Origin: Macrobrachium rosenbergii
Taxonomy: Eukaryota > Arthropoda > Malacostraca > Decapoda > Palaemonidae
Length of the DNA: 64,000 bases
Assembly: GCF_040412425.1 (NCBI RefSeq)
Contig: NC_089766.1
Location: 19,224,700-19,288,699 of the forward strand
Direction of reading: 5' to 3'
Below, in pieces: positions 1-15,329 of this stretch. The translations under genes were made by a program, and so were the position numbers. Within the stretch, counting starts at the first letter, position 1. Each line of letters begins with the position of its first letter. The notes below the pieces were generated by a model. It searched no databases and was not told where the DNA came from. It saw only the letters and a program-made list of their open reading frames with translations.

Positions 1-538
1 CAGTTTGGCCAATATAAAAGTTGTCACAAGACTTACGGAATTTTATATACACACCTTTAATATTGTCTGGGAGTTCTTGATAAAGTACATTTTCATTGTT
101 GTATTGTTCTTAAATGCACGACATTAACACAAAATTCTTAAGAAGATGAGGATATCTTTCATACTATTATTATAAGGCAGAACAAGCAAATTTTTTGTGT
201 TGTAAGGTTCTTGGTTTTGATACATAGTCTTTTTGCCCTTCAAATGTACTGTTTAATACACTATCAGGATATTTAAACAGTGCATTTGAAGTGGGCAAAA
301 AGACTATGTATCAAAACCAGAAAGAACTTTAAACACAAAAAATTTGCTTGTTCTGCCTTATAATAATAGTATGAAAGATATCCTCATCTTCTTAAGAATT
401 TTTGGTGTTAATGTCGCATTTAAGAACAATACAACAATGAAAAAATGTACTTATCAAGAACTCCCCAGACAATATTAAAGGGTGTGTATATAAATTCCGT
501 GTAAAAGTCTTGTGACAACTTTTATATTGGCCAAACCG
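1..538. repeat. Near-perfect inverted repeat (palindrome) of a PLE fragment
   Basis: Bases 1 to about 250 are the reverse complement of about 268 to 538, separated by a spacer of roughly 15-20 bases near 251-268. The arms differ only by scattered substitutions and single-base indels. The right arm runs into the PLE endonuclease coding remnant, so the left arm is an inverted partial copy of the same region. The left arm is cut by the window edge. Inverted and partial tandem copies are typical of Penelope-like elements, but a later inverted duplication would look the same. Confidence 0.85.
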
Positions 539-809
539 GGAAAGCACTGGAAAAAGAATTGAACAACATAAGAAATGTGTGAGATGCACAAGGGAACAGT
601 GGTATATTTGTACATGTTAGTGAGAACAATCATGCTATCAACTGGGAAGGGGCAAAAGGATTGTATATTCTAATAATGCACTGGAAAGGAACATCATTGA
701 ATCTAGCTTCATAAAAGAAAGTTACAACCATAATATGAATATCAGTCAAGGGATGTATAAACTTGATCCTTTAATATCAAAAGAAATTTGTAAACTGTTT
801 AAACTTTAA
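385..809 (+). pseudogene. Penelope-like element, C-terminal GIY-YIG endonuclease remnant
   Basis: In PLEs this domain makes the nick that primes reverse transcription. Reading across frames, the plus strand shows FKNNTT, then a GVY-type start, then FYIGQTGKALEK (the YIG half of GIY-YIG), then GIFVHVSENNHAINWEGAKG, and finally a block ending in MYKLDPLISKEICKLFKL before a TAA at 807-809. At least two in-frame stops (near the IPC segment and near the QHKK-type segment) and at least two frameshifts break it, so the copy is dead. Only the end of the element is present; the reverse transcriptase would lie upstream, where the inverted copy begins. Family assignment is firm, the exact subfamily is not. 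Confidence 0.8.
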
Positions 810-2815
<2,006 letters not shown>

Positions 2816-2831
2816 CCTCCTCTCCCAAAAG
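2816..2831 (-). other. Polypurine tract (plus-strand DNA primer site)
   Basis: On the minus strand CTTTTGGGAGAGGAGG lies directly against the TG of the 3' LTR. A purine run in this position is where retrotransposon plus-strand DNA synthesis is primed. It fixes the inner LTR boundary. Confidence 0.8.
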
Positions 2832-3970
2832 AAAAAAAAATATACATATATATATATAAAAAATTTTTTACAGTAAATAACTTGGAATATTTTAAAGAAA
2901 AAAACTAAATAGTCATTGAAAAGACCGACAAGCCAAACACAAGGTTTTATGCAACCCTGTAAGGAAAAAACAAGGGTATGAATTTGCAAAAAAAAATAAA
3001 ACTTACAAAACCTGATATCCAACAGGAGGGGTGGCAAAGGAACAAGGATGCAGCTCACAAAGGTATCTAAATTAAAATATCATTAATACAATGGAAAATC
3101 TATAACACAGAAAACCTCAAAAACCATTGCTAAATATATTATTTTAAACCCAAGAGCTTCAAAACTTTCACATAAGTATACGCATAATTAAGAGCTACAA
3201 TGCTCTAATCCGGACTCCATATAGCCTAACTGTTCATAGGTCATAATTTACACACTCAACGTTGTTTCACTTTGTTTCACATCGCTCATTGCAACAATGT
3301 TCAGCGAACAATAGTCCTGATAACACAGTGACAACACTATATCACTATAAAAGTGTCCTACCGAATACATACACTAACACTGGACAACACAGAGAAAACC
3401 AACACAGTTTTCCCTGCGCAATCCTAACACACAAAATTTCGTGAAGCGTAATCATGCCTGAAAACCAAGAATGCCCGGATTAGTAGCTGTCCGCTAACAA
3501 TGTAAATTCTCCGATTAATATCCTAATCACCAAATTAATCACCTCAGCGTATTATACCATGTGCCAAAGACCAACAAATACCAACATCATTGTATACCAA
3601 CATCATTATATCATACTTTTCAGTAACAATTTTACGATATTACCCATTTGTTTCTTACAACACTCATTCCATAACGCATTAGAAGTACTTCACCAACCTT
3701 CATTACAATAAACATTGTCACAAAATATAAACACCGAGTAGCACCTTCTACCTTTACCTAAGACCTCAATATTAAACTAATCTTAACTTTATAGCCCAAG
3801 GCATTTAGAGAACTCCTGTAAAGGAAAATTATAATTAATACATATTTGTTACACACTCATCTACTCTTACAATACAAACCTAAGCACCTACTTCAACAGT
3901 ACACACACCGTAACTAGAACGATACAGATACTACCTTAATATCCGCATAGCCCTCTGCAAGAATCTTCCC
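2832..3970 (-). other. 3' untranslated internal region of the retrotransposon
   Basis: AT-rich sequence of about 1.1 kb between the end of pol and the polypurine tract. Short open frames exist on both strands but show no recognisable domain. I see no signal peptide plus fusion-type protein that would suggest an env gene. Confidence 0.6.
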
Positions 3971-4440
3971 CTACTCAACGCTGCGAGAGAGAACATCAGC
4001 CACAACGTTGTCTTTTTCCCGGGACATGAGTGAACTCTAGATTCCACTCCTGTAACATGAGGCTCCAACGCATCAGACGTTGGTTTTTATTTTTGTATCT
4101 ATTGATGAAGGTCAAGGGTTATGGTCAGTCATAATCTTTATTGGAGTTCCTGTGGAAGAAAGATAAATGGAAAAATTATTAATAGCCAGAATGAGTGCGA
4201 GTGTCTCCTTCTCGACCGTCGAATATTTTCGTTGAGCGAATTCAATTTTTTTGAGAAGAACGCGACCGGGTGAGAAACGCCTTGCTCGTCGTTCTGTAAT
4301 AAGACCGCTCCGACACCGACATCACTTGCGTCAGTGGCAAGCGAAAAGGCAGGTCGAAATCCGGAGCCCTTAAAACGGGGGAAACTAAGAAGCACACCTT
4401 TTAAACACTCAAATGCCCTTTGCGTTTCAGGAGTCCAATT
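3971..4440 (-). pseudogene. RNase H domain of pol (end of polyprotein)
   Basis: RNase H removes the RNA strand during reverse transcription. On the minus strand the segment starts around WTPETQRAFECLK and continues into LATDASDVGVGAVLL, which carries the catalytic Asp of Ty3/gypsy RNase H, then PVAFFSKKLN. After a frameshift near 4210 it continues with ETLALILAI and the MTDHNPLTF-type motif, then LEFTHVPGK, and, after another single-base shift near 4000, an NVVADVLSR motif typical of the RNase H end. A TAG at 3973-3971 closes pol. At least three single-base frameshifts interrupt it. RNase H, not integrase, is the last pol domain. Confidence 0.85.
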
Positions 4441-5280
4441 AAAAGGAAATTAGTGAGCGGATCAGCAATGTCAGAAAAATTCCTCACAAATTTGCGATAA
4501 TAACCAACTAGACCCAGGAATTTTCTGACATCTTTTCGACACTTTGGTATAGATATTTTCTCAATGGCCTCTACATTGGCTTGTTTAGGTGCCACCTTAC
4601 CGTCACCAACCTCATGCCCTAAATAGATTACCTTCGCTTTGACAAACTCACTTTTTTTCAAATTAATTACTAACCCAGCCTTTTTTAAAACCTCAAATAA
4701 AGCCCTAATACGCTTCAGATGCGTTTCCCAGTCATCGCTATAAATTACGATATCATCAATATACACAACGCAACCTTCTAAACCATACACCAATGTGTTC
4801 ATTAAACGTTGAAACGTAGCCGCAGCGTTTTTCATACCGAACGGCATTACACGGCATTGAAATAACCCTTGTGGAGTCACAAAAGCAGATAAAGCCCTGG
4901 CCCGTTTTGATAAAGGAACTTGCCAATACCCTTTTAGCAAGTCAAATTTACTGATAAACTTTGATTTTCCCATGCGATCGATACAATCCTCAATCCGAGG
5001 CAAGGGATAACAATCTGTCTGCGTGACTTCGTTAACTTTCCTATAATCGAAGCACAAACGAAAATCACCATCAGGCTTTTTTCACCAACACTACCGGAGA
5101 GGACCATGGGCTTTTACTGGGCTCTATTAAACCATGCTTTAACATATAGTCAATTTCTTTGGCTACTACCTTAGCTTTAAAGGGGTTTAACCTATAAGGG
5201 GACTGTTTTATGGGGGTGGCATTCCCGACCTCCACGTCATGTTCCAAAATAGACGTACGACCTGGTACCTCTGAAAACAA
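4440..5280 (-). pseudogene. Reverse transcriptase domain of pol
   Basis: Starts around LFSEVPGRTS and shows, in order, the HGLIEPSKSPWSSPVVLVKK fingers motif, CFDYRKVNEVT, FDLLKGYWQVPL, the AFVTPQGLFQ and MPFGMKNAAATFQRLM motifs, then the YIDD catalytic box at about 4750-4765, HLKRIRALFEVL, YLGHEV and KFLGLVGYYRKFV. This is the full Ty3/gypsy RT order. One frameshift lies near 5065 (the frame 5604-5071 ends just where the frame 5057-4401 begins) and another near 4440. Active-site residues look intact. The N-terminal part is continuous in one frame with the integrase C-terminus. Confidence 0.93.
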
Positions 5281-5499
5281 TTCTTTATAACCCATAACCA
5301 GTTTTCTTAAAGACCTTCGTTTCTCGCTACTGAGATGGGAGACTAAACCATCAAAGTTCTCCAAATAATTCTTATTACTAGACAAGCAAATTTCATTATC
5401 ATAATTATCATTATTAAAACCCTCTGAAAAGGAATAAAGATTATTATTATGTGAAACATCATCCGTAATAGCTGCTATCGGAATAACTTTCTCTCTTTC

Positions 5500-6895
5500 C
5501 TTATATGCTTTTAACATGTTAACATGACACAATTGGAAAGGCTTCCTTCTTTCCGGAGTTTCAACCAAATAATTTACCTCACTAACTTTTTCAAAATTTT
5601 CCATGGTCCAGAGAAAGAAGCTTTCAAAGAATTACCCGGCAACGGCAAAAGTACAAAACCCTATCGCCTACTGCGAAATTACGCACTTTAGCCTTTCTAT
5701 CAAAAAAGTATTTCATCCTTCTTTGACTAGACAATAAATTTTCTCTGGCAAATTTCCAAGCCTTCGACAATTTGTCACCCAAGTTTGTCACATAATCTAA
5801 CAAGCTGATGTCGGGGATATCACCTTCCCACGATTCCTTACCACATCAAGAGGACCACGCACACAATGTCCAAAGACCAAATCAAAAGGTGACAAACCTA
5901 AGGACTGACTTGGAGCTGACCGAAAGGCAAATAATAAATAAGGCAATTCCTTGTCCCAATCGGATCCATGAGTTAAACAATATTTCTTTATCATTGACTT
6001 CAGGGTCTGATGGAACCTCTCCAGAGCACCCTGACTTTCTGGATGATATGGGGAAGAAGTCACATGTCTAATGCCCAATTCATTCATCTTACCTTTGAAA
6101 TATTTACTAACAAAATTAGTCCCACAGTCTGACTGACGACCTTGGGCATCCCAAACCTAGTAAAAAAGTTGGTTAGTACTTCTACAATTTTTTCACTCTT
6201 AATGGTACGGAGGGGAATAGCTTCAGGATAGCGAGACATTTTATCCATTATAGTGAAAATATATTCATTCCCACTACGAGTCCTCGGTAACGGACCAACT
6301 GCATCGATAATGACCTCTTTGAAAGGCTCGGAAACCACAGGGATGGGGCACAAAGGAGCTTTAGGAACAGGTTGATTGGCTTACCGACTTTCTGACACAC
6401 ATCGCAACTATTAACAAACTTCTTAATGTCTGCTTTCAACTTGGGCCAGAAATAGTTCGCGAAGAGTTTGCTAGTCGTCTTATAAACACCAAAATGTCCA
6501 GCCAAACCACTTTCATGAGCCAACGACATCAAACCATTTCTGTAAATATAAGGAACCATTATTTGTCTTAATATCTCATGTTCCGAGTTACCAGCCTCCA
6601 TCGGCCTACTCACCCTGTACAAAATATTCTTAATAATTCTAAATTTAGGTACAGTCAAGTCCGATTCTTTGCCCGACTCAATGGGTAGGTCGCGAAATTC
6701 CTTTTTCTGGGCTTTAACAAGTTCTTCCACAGTCCAATTCAGATGATCTCTCAAAATATTAATATCTCCTACAATACTACTACTATTTTCCAAACTACTC
6801 AAGTCTACATCAGTTGCAACGTCAACAACTCTAGCACTAGAACGCGTAACTACTGCTACTTCTGGATTGATCAAAATTGGACAAGTCTTATTCTT
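5500..6895 (-). pseudogene. Integrase domain of pol, upstream of RT
   Basis: Integrase joins the element cDNA to the chromosome. The HHCC zinc-binding part is seen as AHESGLAGHFGVYKT and CDVCQK (about 6530-6390). After a frameshift near 6370, the core begins with PFKEVIIDAVGPLP (first Asp). A shift near 6120 separates the QSDCGTNF motif (second Asp) from NELGIRHVTSSPYHPESQG and the catalytic Glu in ALERFHQT. By my count 35 residues lie between the second Asp and this Glu, so DD35E is preserved. The tail has VGDRVL, LPGNS and a SGPW-type GPY/F module, then QLCHVNMLKAY, which runs on in frame to RT. In standard Ty3/gypsy elements integrase would be last. Confidence 0.92.
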
Positions 6896-7165
6896 AAAAG
6901 CCACGTCATTCCCAAAACAATATCAACCCCTTTGACCGGAAACTTATTTACTACTGCCAACTTCAAAACTCCTGAAAAAGAAGGACATTTCAAATGAAAA
7001 TTTCCGATGGGGTAAGACTCGACTGAATCAGGAAAACCAGACAGCAAAACAAACTCTTTATAATCAAAGTCAAAATCTTTTAGGTAACGCGTCCCGTAAG
7101 ATCAAAGACTGGGCCGCCCCAGTATCCCGTAAAATCCTTACTTCCTTTTCAATGGGCGAATTGAC
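6895..7165 (-). pseudogene. Aspartic protease domain of pol
   Basis: Retroviral-type pepsin-like protease that would cut the Gag-Pol polyprotein. The minus strand reads EKEVRILRDTGAAQSLIL with the catalytic DTG at about 7118-7110. After a shift near 7090 it continues with FVLLSGFPDS and VVNKFPVKGVDIVLG, followed (another one-base shift near 6910) by GNDVAFKNK, the usual flap/C-terminal pattern. It follows the Gag zinc knuckle by about 100 bases, so Gag and Pol may have been one frame or linked by frameshifting; the damage hides which. Confidence 0.8.
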
Positions 7166-7269
7166 CGACGACACTTTCCCAGTAGACAAATACCTCTCAA
7201 AACAGCCTGTTAGTCATTGGTCACTGGGTTTGGTCGGAACAGGATCGCTGTCTTTTCTGCCGACTCCCA

Positions 7270-8444
7270 TCACCGGTCTTCCTCTAGCCTGCAAGGATTT
7301 TTAAAAGCAAAGCAAGAACTCTTCAAATGCCCTTTCTTATTACAATAAAAACACGTAACCTTCTTTTTTCCACTCTGGATCATGGGAACCATAACCTCTT
7401 TTATCATTATTAACAGAAAAACGTTAACATTATTAACAGATTCCTGTACCGTAAAATTATTATTATTATGATTAGGCCGCATAAACGTCTTACTCTTATT
7501 ATAACCACCTCGACCTGTCCTATCCCATTTCGGTTCTACACTTGTCCCTGATGCTCCTAACTCACTCTTGTGTGACAAATAATATTCATCGCTAGCAATA
7601 GCGGCTTCCTGTAAATTGTCGATTTTCAGTTCTTCGAGGTGAACTTTTAACTTATCTGAAACACACCTCTTGAATTCTTCTACATATAACAATTCTTTTA
7701 ATTTTTCCATGTCATCCACCTCTTTCGATTTAAACCAATCTTCCGCAAATTGTCTTTTCCCCTAGCGAACTCTACAAAGGTTTGGTCACTACACTTTTGC
7801 AGATTTCTGAACCTTTGCCTGTAGGCTTCCGGAACCAACTCGTAAGCTTTCAACACAATAGCCTTAACATTTTCGTAATCTGAGGACAAAGTTTCATCCA
7901 AAGTTACATAAACCTTTTGAGCCCTTCCTACAAGTTTATTCTGTATGAGAGTGGTCCAGTATTCCTGGGGCCACTGCAATTTGCCTGCAATTCTCTCAAA
8001 TGAGACGAAAAATTCCGCAACATTGTTCTCTTGGAAACATGGCACAAACTTAAGGGCCTGCCCCAAATTAATGGCAGGCGTTACCAAACTACCCGAGGAG
8101 GCAGGAGGAGAAGAGGGAGCTGCATTTCGCATTTCTCTCTCAAACATTCTTTCTCTCTCTCTCTCCTCAGCCCTAAATTTCTCTAAATTAAATTCTAAAG
8201 TTTTCAGTTCTATCTGTTTAGTCAATACCTCCACCGACACCTCAGTCTTCGGTGTTATTACCTCACCCTTTTTAACCATACTGACATAATCATAAACCTG
8301 GATTAACAATAGGCCTTTCCTAATAGACACATCATACTCCAACTCCAAATTTTGAGCTACTTGCTCCAATTCACTTCTATCAAGCTCCAAGCCTTGCTTG
8401 CCACCCTCTCCAGACAGGAGATCTAACACATTAACTGTCGACAT
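7270..8444 (-). pseudogene. Gag polyprotein with CCHC zinc knuckle
   Basis: Capsid/nucleocapsid protein of the retrotransposon. The likely start is the ATG at 8444, about 145 bases after the 5' LTR, beginning MSTVNVLDLLSGEGG. The N-terminal half has a charged, probably helical stretch (EKFRAEERERERMFEREM). The capsid-like part around WPQEYWTTLIQNKLVGRAQ and EAYRQRFRNLQK resembles Gag/SCAN-type folds. A frameshift lies near 7715, after which the frame 7719-7270 carries the rest. The nucleocapsid box is CFYCNKKGHLKSSC, a perfect C-x2-C-x4-H-x4-C knuckle near 7365-7320. The part between is N/G-rich. Confidence 0.88.
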
Positions 8445-8568
8445 TGTGACTAAAACTAAATATCAACAAGCAACAAACTCAACCCGAGGAGGTGTAAAAA
8501 TGTTGTTCAAAGAAAACTAAGCCCCCAGAATTAATTTTGCACTCAGTGAACAGACAGGAACGTAAGAT

Positions 8569-8584
8569 CCTGTCACGGTCACCA
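8569..8584 (-). other. Primer binding site
   Basis: Three bases inside the 5' LTR the minus strand reads TGGTGACCGTGACAGG. TGG matches the universal tRNA CCA end, and the first eight bases (TGGTGACC) match the acceptor end of animal tRNA-Trp (GGTCACCA). The following bases do not match tRNA-Trp, so the primer tRNA identity is tentative. Confidence 0.6.
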
Positions 8585-8587
8585 ATT

Positions 8588-10305
<1,718 letters not shown>

Positions 10306-10306
10306 A

Positions 10307-10650
10307 ATTTTATCACATCACCGTGGTTCACATAAAAACATTAAGCTATAAACGTCCTTTAATGTTAAATTCAATCTATCTCGGAAATGATATATTTTCA
10401 TATATGTTACCCGAAGGTGAATTTTTTAGTTTATAATAAGTTCGTCGTCTCGTGGGTTCAAACCACGGAAGACAAGAACTCAGGACTTCAGTGACGCGCA
10501 TTTTAACCACACGGCCTTTTCTTCCGTGGTTCGAGCCCACGAGACGACGAACATATTATCAACTAAAAAATTCCCCTTTGGTTAAAAAATATGAAAACAT
10601 ATTATTTCCAAGGTAGAGCGAATAGGATATTAAAGGACGTTTGTAGCTTA
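10307..10650 (-). repeat. Palindromic tRNA-like SINE
   Basis: Two inverted arms (about 10341-10470 and 10515-10650) flank a loop of about 45 bases. On the minus strand, from about 10525 down, there is a tRNA-like head: GGCCGTGTGGTTAAAA with an A-box-like motif and GGTTTGAACCC as a B-box-like motif. The arms match the SINE body seen at 44185-44370 (TAAAAAATTCCCC, GGTAGAGCGAAT, TTAAAGGACGT). The outermost left bases match 44020-44045. I read it as a SINE plus an inverted partial copy of itself. Confidence 0.6.
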
Positions 10651-10654
10651 ATAC

Positions 10655-10722
<68 letters not shown>

Positions 10723-10961
10723 TCTAGTATACTCGTGCAATAAAAAAATACATTTTATAAGATAGAGTCGAGACAGTAAGTCCCGAGTTAAAGGACATTA
10801 AATACGTCAGAGTTTATAAGGTCCCTTTATGTTGCATACATATATGGGGGTTAGCTGTTAGGAAGGCTTACCACGGACTGGACGTCGACAAGGTTAAAAT
10901 GGAGTTTATTTTCAGTACTATCATCACAGAGAGAATATATAATGGAATACTTTATGTATAT

Positions 10962-11026
<65 letters not shown>
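10655..11026. repeat. Two short (TA)n arrays with spacer
   Basis: TA repeats at about 10661-10720 and 10965-11025. The 245-base spacer shows nothing I recognise. The first array begins where the SINE arm ends. Confidence 0.85.
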
Positions 11027-11099
11027 GTTTTTCCGTGGTTTTAGTTTGAAATAGGCTCTGTGAGACAGGTAGCAACAATTTAAGGTAATTTAGCCTTGT

Positions 11100-12020
11100 G
11101 ATTCTGACGTATATAGGGAAAACGTAAAAAAAGAGGTTAGAATTTCATATGAGCATAGGGCTCTGGTTACTGAGGAAATATTACATAAAACACGTGGGCA
11201 CATTTAAAGTAGTGTATTTACATAAATGACATTAGTACGGGAAAGAAGAACTCAGTAGATTGAATGAAACTGGGAATTCCAGCCACAGTCCGAGAAGCTT
11301 CCACGAAATAGGATCCCTCTGAAATGAGAGATATGCACATTATACGCCAGTAATGAAAATAGACAAAAAGAATAATGAATTTGAAGCTGCACTGAGGGTG
11401 CCAAAGGAGTAATAAAGAATTAATACTGCCGATGCAAGAGGCGCACGGATATAGACAAGGGAGATTTCTGGCTCTCTTTAAGCAAATATTACGAGACAAA
11501 AGCGTGACTGAAATGGGGCTCTTCCAGGGCACTTTACCTTAGCAGATTTTCCCGGAGGGCGTAGAAGGCAGTCCGTGGATGACTTGCGATTTCTGAGGGC
11601 GAGTTTCTTCCACGTGGTGAGATGCAAGGGCTTCCGTAAAGGGGCAAGGCGATGGGGACTCCTCGAAACTCCAAGCAATGGCGTGTGGGCTCGAGGCAGG
11701 CCAACGGAATGCGGTCGAGGGGCACGAGGAAAAGTATACTTTGGAAAGGGCCACGTGGTTAGGATGCAAGGGCATCGATGGGGCCAGGTGTTGAGGACGT
11801 CTTCATTCCATATCTTCCAGCCCGCGTGTGTGTTGACCTCGTGGGTTTCTGCTTTTTATCCCCTCCTATGGGGCAGGGGATGCGTCCAACACAGATGCTT
11901 TGACTCATTGCACCTGCTGCCCGCAGGGGAGGTTTTGGCCTGTAGGAGAAACACCCAAGCCAGATTACTTTTGCCTCGAAGGAAAGAGCTTTATCAAAAA
12001 TGGGAGCGCCTTTAATCTTT
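11100..12020. repeat. GC-richer old interspersed repeat (possible pair with 60420-61440)
   Basis: The segment is richer in GC than its surroundings. It shares short collinear words with 60420-61440: TAGGGCTCT, then AAACACGTGG, an ATAGGA(T/C)CC word, and a GCCAG...TTAC word near the far end. The plus-strand open frame at 11575-12015 (146 codons) has no recognisable domain and lies inside this repeat, so I do not call it a gene. Confidence 0.35.
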
Positions 12021-12149
12021 TAAACCCTTGTTTTTAAGTCGATAGACAGATGGTCTATCGATAGCTGGCTGGCATAAATGAAACACAACAGAACAACCAA
12101 CAACAACAAAGGAGGGGAGGGAGGCAATTTGCTAGCGAATTATAATCAT

Positions 12150-12286
<137 letters not shown>

Positions 12287-12569
12287 GAGAAAGAGTCTAA
12301 ACACGACTTAGGTACTGTGGTATTTCACGTGCCCATACTCTTCTAAACGTTTTATTGTCTCTGTTTATTAACAGTAATAATGAAAAATTCATATAAAATC
12401 GTATGCTATGGAATTACTCAAAACAATTAATTGCGAATCCATCAGTCCTTTTCCATACCGAATATTAACGCTTCACATAGTCTAAAATCACTTATTATTT
12501 TCATTAATGATTAGAATTTGCCTGATAGATATTTCTGAAAATAATTAGAATTGTCTCGATAAACCAAAC

Positions 12570-12990
12570 TCCTGAGCAGTGGTTAATAGTCGAAGTGTCA
12601 GTTCTATTGGAAAACGACGGAGCTCTCGTCTCCCGGTTGGGCTGCGCCTTTAGGGTCCTTGGCGTCGGAGCTTCCGGTTTTCGTCCGACCAAAAGCGAGG
12701 ACTCCAGGAGTCTGGTCAACACAGTATTGGAACTCGTTGGTGATAGAGTGTTTGTTCCTGCTCTTCGTGTTGTTGTGCGTGAGTCTTTGTGTACGCTGTT
12801 TTTGTCTGCGAGGAGAAAGAGGCAAGTTTTCATGGAACTTTGGTCTGGTTTTAATATTGGTTTCCTGAAGTACTTTCCATTTCAGAGTTTCACATTTTTG
12901 AGGTTTTTCCCATATTACGCTGTAAAATGTTTGACCGTTTTGTTAGTGCAATTGATATATTCCGATAGTGCCCATTTTTGTTGTAATTAA
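12570..12990. other. GC-richer unassigned segment, possible 5' exon
   Basis: A stretch of about 230 bases (12590-12820) is clearly richer in GC than its flanks and open on both strands (12595-12990 plus, 12833-12504 minus), without any domain I know. A GTGAGT at 12779-12784 could act as a splice donor. It may be a first exon or the 5' end of a retroelement. No firm call. Confidence 0.2.
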
Positions 12991-13116
12991 TATTTTTCTC
13001 ACTTTGTTTTTATATTTTGATAGTTTTCCATGTTATTTTGTATCTTAAAGCTTGTACATTACTTTTAGAGTTTTCAAGTTTATAGGTTTTGTTAAGATGG
13101 CATCTTTCCTTTTCAG

Positions 13117-13215
13117 GATTGTCTGAATTTCTGTATTGCTCAAGAGTTGCTGACGGTTAGACATATCAATCTATCCACACGGACATTGGTAACGTATATT
13201 TCATCGCTCCAAAAG
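13117..13215 (+). other. Candidate 99-bp internal exon
   Basis: Bounded by a pyrimidine-rich acceptor (CTTTCCTTTTCAG, ending at 13116) and a strong donor (AAAAG followed by GTGAGT at 13216). It has a length divisible by three and exactly one open frame, the one starting at its first base; the other two contain stops. Its 33 codons match no family I know. A chance occurrence is possible, and the N gap 285 bases downstream removes context. Confidence 0.3.
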
Positions 13216-13259
13216 GTGAGTTAATGTTTCTAATTTATTTTTACAAGTTTTAACTGAGC

Positions 13260-13358
13260 AAGCTATTCCTCCCCCTCAGGGGCGGAGCCCCTGTTGGGGA
13301 GGATGTTTCTTCTGACGTGGTCGGTAGACTTCGGTCTGCCAAAACGCCAGGAGGGGGG

Positions 13359-13394
<36 letters not shown>
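13260..13394. repeat. GC-rich hairpin and poly(T)
   Basis: 13270-13305 holds a small GGGGC...GCCCC hairpin. A run of about 31 T follows at 13364-13394. A run of A occurs just after the gap (14031-14050). Neither has a clear function; the poly(T) could be the tail of a minus-strand retroposon. Confidence 0.4.
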
Positions 13395-13398
<4 letters not shown>

Positions 13399-13500
13399 AA
13401 AAGGCTAAGGCTAAGTACTAATAGGTATTACGGTGTTCAATACAGGTATTACAGGTTTGTGTAAATGGGAGTTCTTTGGATTAGTCAGTGAAGGAATTTT

Positions 13501-14000
13501 NNNNNNNNNNNNNNNNNNNNNNNNNNNNNNNNNNNNNNNNNNNNNNNNNNNNNNNNNNNNNNNNNNNNNNNNNNNNNNNNNNNNNNNNNNNNNNNNNNNN
13601 NNNNNNNNNNNNNNNNNNNNNNNNNNNNNNNNNNNNNNNNNNNNNNNNNNNNNNNNNNNNNNNNNNNNNNNNNNNNNNNNNNNNNNNNNNNNNNNNNNNN
13701 NNNNNNNNNNNNNNNNNNNNNNNNNNNNNNNNNNNNNNNNNNNNNNNNNNNNNNNNNNNNNNNNNNNNNNNNNNNNNNNNNNNNNNNNNNNNNNNNNNNN
13801 NNNNNNNNNNNNNNNNNNNNNNNNNNNNNNNNNNNNNNNNNNNNNNNNNNNNNNNNNNNNNNNNNNNNNNNNNNNNNNNNNNNNNNNNNNNNNNNNNNNN
13901 NNNNNNNNNNNNNNNNNNNNNNNNNNNNNNNNNNNNNNNNNNNNNNNNNNNNNNNNNNNNNNNNNNNNNNNNNNNNNNNNNNNNNNNNNNNNNNNNNNNN
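13501..14000. other. Assembly gap (500 N)
   Basis: Exactly 500 undetermined bases, a conventional placeholder length. Open frames drawn through it are meaningless. True gap size is unknown. Confidence 0.99.
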
Positions 14001-14028
14001 TGCGATGGAAGAGATCTCGGTGACTAAA

Positions 14029-15006
<978 letters not shown>

Positions 15007-15059
15007 TATATATTCTAAAAGGAAAGTATATGTCACTTAAGACCCACAATTAAAAATAA

Positions 15060-15285
15060 CTTATTGGGTGTAGATGAACTGAACGGTTTCGACTATATTT
15101 CAAAGCCACTGACGAAGGACTGATACAGAGTGGGAGAAAACCACAAAATGCTTTAAATACAAACATTATGAGGACAGTACAAAAAACATCCAAAACAGCT
15201 GGAAGCTCAAATCCAATGACATGTGTCAGGGGAGGAAAGACAAACCTCAATTGTGCTTAGGCCTGGTACTATGTTTACAAAATGA
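15060..15285 (-). repeat. PLE 3' tail, minus strand
   Basis: The plus strand carries CTGACGAAGGACTGATACAG and a CGGTTTCGACT word, the reverse complement of the tail block at 1070-1190. Further out, the CCTGACA and TTTGTAAACATAGTAC words on the minus strand match the tail upstream of 1000. On the element's strand the tail again points into a (TA)n array (14684-15001). Confidence 0.6.
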
Positions 15286-15329
15286 CTATGCCTCATCTTT
15301 TTGCCATGCATATCAGTGACTACAGAGCA

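Noticed and set aside
2832..3970. An env gene making the LTR element a retrovirus-like form
   Set aside because: No open frame with envelope-like features in the region between RNase H and the 3' LTR.
11575..12015. 146-codon plus-strand open frame
   Set aside because: Inside a GC-richer repeat, overlapping open frames on both strands, no domain or signal peptide.
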